Origin: a virus
DNA length: 64,000 nt
Virus record (IMG/VR): IMGVR_UViG_3300021961_000026
Span: 62,001 to 126,000 of that record
Direction: 5' to 3' (one strand)
Shown: positions 18,820-28,400 of the stretch, piece by piece
How positions within the stretch are numbered: the first letter of the stretch is position 1
How the letters are laid out: each line of letters opens with the position of its first letter
The notes under the pieces: generated by a model
What the model was told of the DNA's origin: nothing
The model's database searches: none
The model's input: only the letters and a program-made list of their open reading frames with translations
Position numbers and translations under genes: made by a program

Positions 18820-19278
18820 ATGATTTTCGGTGCAGATGTACAGAATAAGAACCTAAAAGACGCAGGTTCAAAGCCTAAAGATACATCTAGTAGAACTCTT
18901 ACATCAAATAAGTATGCCGCAAGGATATCATCTAGTAAAAATACTTCAGTAGGCGCAGATACTTCTAGTGCCCCAAGTGTGTCTCAAGAATCAAGATCTA
19001 GAATAAATAAATCTGATAATATCAAAGGTTCCTGGGAGGGACTAGATAAATCCTCCAGCGCCTACATAAGCATGAATGGATCTGGATATGACAATAAAGC
19101 TTTGCAAACAGCAAGGAACAACAAACCTCAAGCTAGTCATGGTTCAGTAAATTTTTCTCAAGAATCGTTTACAAAACGTAATTCTTTAGATATAATTAAT
19201 AATATGTCTAGAAGCTCATCTTCTAAGTCTTCTTCGGAGAAGGTCACAATGATCAATAAAAGAAACAACCTACTTTAA
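18820..19278 (+). CDS. Ser-rich, probably disordered small protein (152 aa)
   Basis: ATG 18820 follows AAGGA. The 152 residues are rich in Ser, Lys, Asn and Asp, with runs such as 'SRSSSSKSSSEK', and contain no hydrophobic core, so the product is probably unfolded in isolation. It lies between the large helical protein and the giant hub gene and may act as a linker, scaffold or assembly factor in baseplate building. No family is recognised. Confidence 0.55.
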   Translation: MIFGADVQNKNLKDAGSKPKDTSSRTLTSNKYAARISSSKNTSVGADTSSAPSVSQESRSRINKSDNIKGSWEGLDKSSSAYISMNGSGYDNKALQTARNNKPQASHGSVNFSQESFTKRNSLDIINNMSRSSSSKSSSEKVTMINKRNNLL

Positions 19279-19289
19279 AGGTAAATGTA

Positions 19290-19448
19290 ATGGCTTCTAC
19301 TACAATATCTGGTCCAATAACAAGTGTAATAAATTCACTTAATTCTAAAAATGAATTCAATAAACTTATCACTGGACTTAAAGCTCTTAAAAAGAAATCT
19401 GATAACGATCTTTCTAATTTGTTAGTTAATGAACGGAGCTTTTGCTAG
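19290..19448 (+). CDS. Giant baseplate hub protein, part 1 of 3 (zero-frame leader)
   Basis: ATG 19290 has AAAGG upstream. The frame runs 48 codons to GAA, then meets CGG (19434) and stops at TAG five codons later, giving only a 52-aa product. Shifting +1 at CGG-A enters the 10.7-kb frame that follows. The giant frame has no credible start of its own: its ATG at 19429 overlaps the junction and lacks a Shine-Dalgarno sequence. The leader is helical and Lys/Asn-rich and reads naturally as the N-terminus of the hub. Two shifts (here and at 30109) would give one protein of 3806 aa. Confidence 0.7.
   Translation: MASTTISGPITSVINSLNSKNEFNKLITGLKALKKKSDNDLSNLLVNERSFC
19431..19439 (+). other. +1 frameshift site 1: GAA-CGG-AGC
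   Basis: The zero frame reads GAA CGG AGC TTT TGC TAG; the product continues as GAA, skip C, then GGA GCT TTT GCT. CGG is in frame at 19434. There is no upstream Shine-Dalgarno-like sequence and no homopolymer. It shares A-CGG-AG(A/C) with four other junctions. The 9-mer AACGGAGCT also occurs at 57935 inside the RNR gene in the GGA frame, without any disruption. Confidence 0.75.
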
Positions 19449-22400
19449 CCAGTTTGATGTTAGCACTTTTGACAATTTAAAGTTAGTCACCATTCTTTAT
19501 TGGGACAGTTCTGGTATCGACCTATACGCTAACACCGCAGTAGATTCTTGTATTAAAGTTTTTTATAAAAAGGCAACAGTTCAAGAGGGACTGGAAGAGT
19601 ATGTCAAATACTACAATACCTTTATAAAGGATCCAACTTCTGCGGCAGTTCTTCCGACTCCAAATACTAATTCAAATAGAAATAGGGTAAGAGGAGATTT
19701 CTGGGTTAGATATATATATCCTGCTACATCTTTTGAGTATAAATTTGAAAGAGCTGTTGCAGAAGAAGTAATAAATTTAATGATAGCCAGAGTTACTGGA
19801 TGGTCTAAATATACTTATGGCGCATATACCAATATACTCGACTATGTAAAGGCTATAGAGTCCGCTTCATCGAGCGAGAAAAAAGAAGAAGAACTAGAAG
19901 ATGCAATTAATGCAGCAGGGTCTCAAGAGTTTCAAAGAATTCTGCAAAAAGTATTTAATAATGATAATGTTCTTATAATTAATTTTGAAACAACAATTAT
20001 AGGCAAAGCCTTTGAGTTATCCTCTTTAACATCTCAAGATAACGCAGATCTTCGTTCGGCTGAAAGAATCTCTAACATGTGGAGGGTTTTTGCTCCAGGG
20101 GATTCTGGTGATTCACCAGCAGGTAACTTAACTCCAGATCAACTTGATAAACTATTCTCCAGAATAGAATCATCTGGCCTTTTAGCGCTCGCTACCTATG
20201 CGGTAGATATACAGTCCTATGCTAAACAAAGATTTAATCTTTTGGCAAAAGATAATGTATCTCAAAAAGAATTAATAGACAAGAGGAAGGGCGTTGATGT
20301 TCAGTGGCATCAACAACTTCTTGAAGTTACACAGAGAATATCTAGAGATCCAATTCTCCTAGGAATGATTAATGTATATTTTCCTAGTTTAGTTAAATTC
20401 TACTTTGAGGCTTTGGCTGTAGTTGGAGATTATTCTAATAATGGAGTTGGCGGTGGAACTGAAGATGAGATAAATGACCCACAAGCATTTATTGAATCCT
20501 TAGAAGCTGTTTTTGGAACCGCTGATGGAAAGAAGATTTTTACGCATGCTTCTAATTTCCAAAACACTTCTAAAAAAATTGAAAATGTATTAAAGAATTC
20601 TCCATACAGACCTAATAATCAACCATCTGCTCCAGATATGTTCCATTTAAGATTAGGCGCTGCAAACTTTTTTGTGCCACCATTATCAATAGATATTAAT
20701 ACAGCCTTTAAGACGGGAAGCTTAACAGGTGGAGCTTTAAGACAAAAGAACACTCCAAAATTTAATTCTGGTTATAAAGAAACTTCTATAAGAATGAGAT
20801 TATTTTTTCCTAACTACGAAGAAATTTGGGGAATAACTATAGATGAAGCCTCGCAAATATATATAACAGATAATTATGAAATAGATTTTAAAACTGGAAA
20901 AACAAGTGATGAAAAAATAGATAAGTTTCTTTCATCGCTAAGGGGACTTGTAGCTGCTTTTAAATATTCTCCATTCCTTCCCGTTAGAAACCACTATCTC
21001 AATAGTGTTCATGGGATAAGTGCTGTAGCACTTAGTAATATTTCTATTTCTACTGTTCCAAACTTTCCTTTTGCCTTGGCAGTTGATCTTGAGTTATTGA
21101 ATTTTAACCATAAGCCATTCCTACCTATGCTTAGAGACTTTAACCAAGCTATTCACTGGGGTAAGTATAGACAATATATGGGCAAAGCTGCTGGAGCAAT
21201 GCATAATTACGTCAATGGTCAATTCTTAATGAAAACTACTGACAAAAAAGTAGAAGATGAATCGATTAATAATCCAAAAACAAATCAATCTTTAGGAATA
21301 CCTTCATCATATGATGAATATAACGGGTCTGAAGAGTCTACCTATTCTAACGAAGTATTTAAAACAAATGTGTTGAGCGAATGGGAAGATGGAAAGCATT
21401 TATCATTCTTTATTCCAGCAGAAACTCAGACAAAGATCTTCATGCCAGACTCCACTACATTTAGAACTGATCAAGAAAAGCTAATGAAAGATTGGAGCGG
21501 AAATGCCTTCTGGGAAGGATTGCTTAAATCGCTTGGTATAGCTGACGTAAATCAATCAGCAAGCTATGGAGTAACTCTTAATGGCGTTTATTCTTTAATG
21601 ACAGATGGAATAATCCCAACACGAGCAAGAGTAGCCGTAAGAGATGCAATAGATATTTTAACCGCTGGCATGAATTCTTCTTCTACAAAGAAATTAATTC
21701 ATTCTTATTTAGCTAGGAATTTTGTTCAAGAAAATAATAATCTTTCCGAAAATGAAAAAAAATATATTCTAGATTTAGAAGATAATTCTCTAAATGGTTC
21801 TATTGTTCAATTAACTTATTATTTCTTTGGTAAAGAATTTTCTGATACAACGATTGCTAAGATGAAATCTTACATAGTTAAGATCGGTGAAAAAGACAAA
21901 GGTAAAAATTATTTAGATAACCTAGTAGATAGTGAAACAAAAAAAAGACTGGGTCGTTCAAGTAAAAAGTTAGATACAAACAGTAAAGAATATAAAAGAG
22001 TAAGAAATCAAGTATTTGAAGAAATCAAAAACGCTTTTAATATAGAGCTTTACGAAAGATTCTATAAGAGCGCTGCCGCACAAAAGTTAATGGAAAGCTC
22101 TTGGGCTAGAAGTGGTTCATTCCTATTCAGGGAATGGGAAGTTCCTATGAACCAGGTTGATTTAAATCCTAATTCGGTTGTAATTAATGGTGTAACCGTA
22201 ACAACTGGCAATAATTTAGCAAAGTTGCACCTTCAGATGCAGGATGAGCCAACCTATCAACATATAGGTGGAAAAGATACTTACATTAATATATCAATGA
22301 CCGTAACTGGTGAAAAAGAATTGATGAAATTTAAGAAGGTATTTGACCATATAACCAGCCTTGCAAGACTCGAGCATTCTACTGGAGTTATAGGCTTTAT

Positions 22401-25400
22401 GGGAATTAAGAATGTTATAACTGCTCTATGTGGAATCAAATATGTCATACCACTTAATTATTCGGTAAATACAACTCCAAACTACCCTCATGTTTATCAG
22501 GTTAATTTAAGCCTAATTGATTTTGATATCTTTCAGCAGGGCAGAGAAAAAATTAGCTCACAACAACAAGCTGAGTTAATTGAGCACTTCCAAACAAAGA
22601 AAAATCCGTTCTTAAGAATAAAGCAAATGTGGGGAACATTTAATTCTTACCCAGATTTTCCACTTCAAATTAAAGATGAAAACAATGAAGTGGTTGGTCA
22701 CCTAGATCCTGATTTTTATTTCAGGTCTTTTGATATTTTTGATAGAGATGTTATTTACAACACATCAGAACCAAAGGGTGAAATCCCCTATTTTATGGAT
22801 GACGAGGAATTTGACAAGCTAATTGAAAGAATTCAAGGAGACATACCACAAGATCTAAGGCCAGAAAATAACGCACACGCCTCGATTATAGATCTAATAA
22901 CTAGATGGATGAGAGAGTATTCTCTACTGAGCGATCTTGCAACTAAGAAAAAGAAAATTAAATCTATTATAGATGAGTTGGAATCAAAGGGAATTTATAA
23001 GTCAACTTTCCTTCAAATACTAACAGCTCTGTCAAAAAAGAAAAACCTTATTGATGAATCTTATACCAAGAGATCATTTAGTGATCAAGATAGAGTAAAG
23101 TTAATCACTGATTACATTGAGTACACAGAAACAACTAGAAAACCAGATACAGAAGCCGATTTTTCTAACACCGTTCGCAGTGCTCCGCTTCAAGTTGGCA
23201 ACGTAAGCTCTTCTAATGAGCAGATGTTTGAACTAATTTCCAACGCTTTGTCTGGCGAATATAATCTGGATGGAGAAAATGAAATAAGCTTTGATCCGGA
23301 TGAATTGAGTCTGCATGCTCTCATATCCATGATGCCCATCAGAGATCCGCAAGAACCATCAAAGATACCAGCAATTATGAATACAGCTTATGGTGTTAAC
23401 TTTGGATATATAGATACAGAAAAAAATGGAAGATTTTATCTTACTGTCGATGGATCCAATGTTCAGGCTAATAGCAGCAAGAAAAATAAAGACAAAGCAA
23501 AACCTAAGCCAGTAACAGACCCTTCAAGACCTGAGCTTGGAGCAACAAAACCAACTACTTTCTCAACAGCAAAGGCTTTTTCTGAATATCAAAATAGCGT
23601 TTCAGCTGGAGTAAATTCTGGTCCAGAATCGGTTAATTCAGGAGCCAAAGTTCCTTCAGTGACTGGTCACTGGGAAAAGATGTTAGTTGATACTCAGTAT
23701 AGAGACATATCTGGAAGAATGATTAGAGCTTTCCCCACGTATATGCTTTGGCTCATCGATGAGGGTGGCTATTTTGCTGGCTATAAAATGTTTGACAACT
23801 TCTATGGACTTCAATCAATTATAGATTTCTCAGTAATATCATCAGAAGATCTACTTGGTGACACTTTAGTGTTCCGTGTCTCAAATCTTTACTCTAAGCT
23901 TACAAGAAAAGAATCAGATAAAATATTTGGTCCAGATGATCCAGCCTATACACCAGATAATCCATCATTAACCGATAGTTTGTCTGCAATAGTTGATAGC
24001 ACTCTTAATAAAGCTAAATATATTCTTTCACACATGAAGAGTGAATATGTTGTAGATATTGAAAACATAAGATTAAAGCCAGGTGTTAGAGTTCACCTAA
24101 GGGGTGGTTATGGATCCAACCCAAATTCTCTTCAGACACTGTTTAATGGAACAATAACCGAGGTTGATGCTGGAGAAATAATAACTGTAACAGCTCAATC
24201 TGACGCAATTGAACTTGGTGCAATAGTTAACTCCACAAACAAAAAGGGCGATACAGGAAAGATTGACGGTGGAGTTAACACTGGTCTTTGGTTGTCTGAG
24301 CCAAGAGACCTTATGGTCAGATTGCTTTCTATGGGAACTTCTCGTTTTAGAGAAGGCATAGCTTATGCTACAGATGGTTTAATCTTCTCAGAAAATAAAT
24401 TTGGCATAAGGCATTTTGGTTCAATATTATATGAAACACTAAACGACGCAGAATCAATAAGGCAGCAGTCGAGAATTGAATCAATAGCTAACGCACACGC
24501 ACTTGTTGGAAGTGGACAGTATTCAAAGATAGCTGGAAAGATGGTCGATGTAGCGGTAGATACTACGCAACAAATAGCAGCAGCTCCGACTGATCTACTT
24601 GGAATAACTGGAACTAATGGATTTAGATCTCCAGTATTTAGTTTAATGAATGAGATGTGGGCAAATTTTGCTGGGCAAAGAGATTTGGAAATATTTAAAA
24701 GAAATATATATCCAGGAAATGGTACAGGTATAGCTCAATTCTTAGGTGGAGATATAGGAGATGGCTGGACAAGCGTTTCAAGCGTCACTCCAGAGAATAT
24801 GCCCAATGAAAGAATGGAATATCTTGGCAGGTTAACTGATTCAGCTTGGAATAGCCTATTGAGTGCAAATCAAGAGGGTAATACAGAAGCTAAAAAAGTC
24901 GTTGAAGAAGTTACAATGCGTTCAGAGCTTAACGCATCTGGTAGCGCTCAAGTGGCTAGTAAGTTGGCAACAATAGGAATCGGAGCTGCACTAACCGCAG
25001 TTGGTGGTCCAGTAACAGGTACTATCGGTCTTGGCCTTGGTCTCACTGGCGTTCTTATGGGCAGGGGGGGGACTAATATATGGAGAACTCTTGGTTTTGT
25101 TTCTCCGAATGACGATGACGACATGCCAGGATTTGATGAGGTTTCATTTAGGGCCCAAACCTACATGAGAACAGTTTGGGACCTATTTCAAGTCTGTGCA
25201 AAACTTCTTCCCAACTACATAGTTGCAGTAAGGCCTTTTGAAGACAGATCAACAGTATTCTATGGTAAACCACATTGGCTTTATACTTCTGGAGTTGTTC
25301 CTGTTACAACAGGTTACCCAGGAGATACAAAAGCCGCAGAACTTGGCATATCTGTTCCTCAGTCAAGAAAGCCAGATGAAGAGCTTCTTCAAATTATTAA

Positions 25401-28400
25401 CGAGATAAATAAAAATAGTAGCGTATATTCAGACGCTGAATCATTTATAAAAAACAGTAAAGCTAGCGATGCACTAGAACAGCTTATTAAAATGCAATCA
25501 AGCCCAACTTCAATATATGCACCAGCTCATGCATTGAGAGGAAAGATAATAAATCTATTCAGTAAATATGGGCAATATGTAGTTGACCCGACATCATCTG
25601 GCCAACCACCTTCCGGTGTTGCAACTACAGGAAAAATATTAGCAAAACTACCTTTAAATAAGGGTGCTGTAGCTATGGGTCTCCATTTGCCAGTTGGTGC
25701 AGAATCTCAAATAGTAAATCTTGAAACAGCTGAACAAGTTCATCAACAAATAGACCAACTTCCAATAAGATTTAGATTTCCATTTTTTGCCAATAGAGTA
25801 AATGATGAGTATTATTTGGAAAATTATTCTTATAGAACTTTTAGCTTAAGTAGTAGAGGTCTAAACAATAAAGAAGAAGATCAATATGCCAATGTTTATG
25901 AATCAATTGATAAAGAGTATTCATTCTTATTAAATTTAGAAAAAGATTTTATAAAATCTAAGATAGAGTCAAAATCAATATCAAAAAATTTTGCTAGAGA
26001 GATAACACAAAACTCTTTTAGTTTTAAAAACTCTATAAATATTAGCTCTGATCAAAATCAAAATAGTTCAATACTTTCTGGAGAAATCGTAATAAAAATG
26101 CCATATCCAGAAAACTCTTCGAATAAAGATATTCTTTATGAAGATCTTCCTAGTCAATTTATTGATAGGTCCATAAAACTTCCAGAGTATCAGCATACCG
26201 CAATCGATTATGCTTCTGAATGGGGTTTTCCAAAAACAAATATAGAAGAACAATTTTATATAGCCATGAGATGGCCATATAACCCTTCTTCTATAAAGGG
26301 AAATAATGAGGCTTTATTATCTTTTAGAAAACAATATTTTTCAGATTCAGAAGAATTGTATGGAACTGCAGAAGATTATAACGGCGAAAATGGCCCCCAT
26401 GTTCTTGTATATAATCCAACAGGAAATAATGGAAAACCAATAGCAGTGGTTTGCAAACCATCATACTTTTTGTGGGGTAAAACAGATAATCCTTATAGTA
26501 TGGAAGACCATCCAACTGTTGCACCAAGTGTTAATGATCCAGAAAATATAGATGCAGTAGTTTCTCCTGACGCAGCCTATTACCTAGGTTTGTTAACTGT
26601 TTCTTCCGGTGAAAGAAGTCCTGGTTTAGATAATGCATTCCTTTTAGAGGGCGTACATGAGTCTGGATATAGGTATGCTCCAAGAGTTTCAGAATGCTAT
26701 TTTACATTTGTACCTAATGATATTCCATTAGGTGTTGCGATAACAGATGATATTACCATTTCAAGTTTTGTCGATCCTCAAAATCAAGGTAATCAAATAA
26801 TAGGATTTGGAGCCTTCCAATCAATTGAGGGATCTAAAGATAAAAATATTGCACAAGTAAACAAGCAATTAAACTCATTTGATCCAGACTTAGACAGTCC
26901 ACTTGATTATAGTAATTTAATATTTAGCGAGTATAAGACAAGCTCTAAATTGGCTCAACAAGATTTTATGTTTGGCGGAAATTATAAAGGATACATGCAA
27001 GCTGTCTTGTCAAAAGATAGAAGTAAGCTAACAAAAAAAGATGGCTACGATATTCTAAATAGAGAGCTAGATACAACTGGAAGCAAGTCTGGCACAGGTA
27101 GGGTATCTTTTGCAGATGTTTTTAACATTAATGATGCAATAGGATTGCAGTCTAGAAAACTATATGATGAAGACTATGATCTATCTGTTTCAGTTATAGC
27201 TGGAAATGGAAGAACTCTTACTCAAGCAAGAGATATATGGGATCAATTTAGGTTTGGATATCATGATTATGAAAGTGTTAAATCAATCTTTTTTGAGACT
27301 TACGGGATAAATCCAGAAGATGATACAGAGTTTACTCCAGAGTTAAGACAGTTAATCTTTTCTGGAAAAGATGACAGTCCAACAAATATATTTAAAAAGT
27401 TTAGTGAAACAAGTGGAAGTGGTTTAGATGAATTCGCCATACTTCTTGGAACAGATGCGCAACAAAATAAAAAAGGAATTGACTACGTAACAAAAAATCT
27501 AATTGATGCACCAACTCAAGATGGTGGACTTGTAAATTATTTTAATGAATTAATTAAAGATAAATTAAAAAACTTTTATGATAATTTCTTAGTAGAAAAT
27601 CAAGATTATTTATTTGAAATTATCAATTCTTCTAGCCCAAGAAATACAACCACAAACATAGTAGAAAAAGAATTATCTGGACAAAAAACATTAAATAAAG
27701 AAATATCTGAATACATTAAAACACCTAAGCAGCTGTTCTTACTGATGGTTGGTATTTTTAGGCAAGCAATGTGGCAAGACCCATATGCAAGGGCATGGCT
27801 TGTTCTCAAACCAAATAGAAAGATGACAGGAGCCGCTGAAGATGGTCAATGGGACTTTAGGCCAGTAGATAAGATTTTTGCTGCCTTCATTAATCCAAAT
27901 CAAACATACGCCAAAGACAAAGGTAAGTTTATTCAACTCCTCTACAAAAATAGAGGAGAAGGAAGCAGCGCCACAAACATTGTTTCTAAAGTTGTAACTG
28001 GAGTAGATAATTTTCTAGATTCAACTATAGGTCCACTCATAACGGCTGCAGGAGATGCATTGAGTGCTCTTGTAAATATGTTTAAGCTCAATATGCTGCA
28101 AACTGGATATGGTTTATCTCAGATTAGTCATTTTGCAAGACAAGCAAATATAATGAATAAAGTATTAAATGACTCAATATATTATTCACTAGGTAGGCCA
28201 GGCTCTCTCCTAAGGGCTATTGACAATCCATTCACAAGAGAATATGGGGAGCCAGTAGTTGAAATTAGAGAACCATTCCAAAGAATACATTATATAAGTT
28301 CTTTTTCTCATATACTTTCAAATCAAATACAAGAAAATCTATCTGGAGTTTCGACAGTAGTAACTGCAGTTTCTGATGGAAAGTATCCAGTAAGCGTAGC

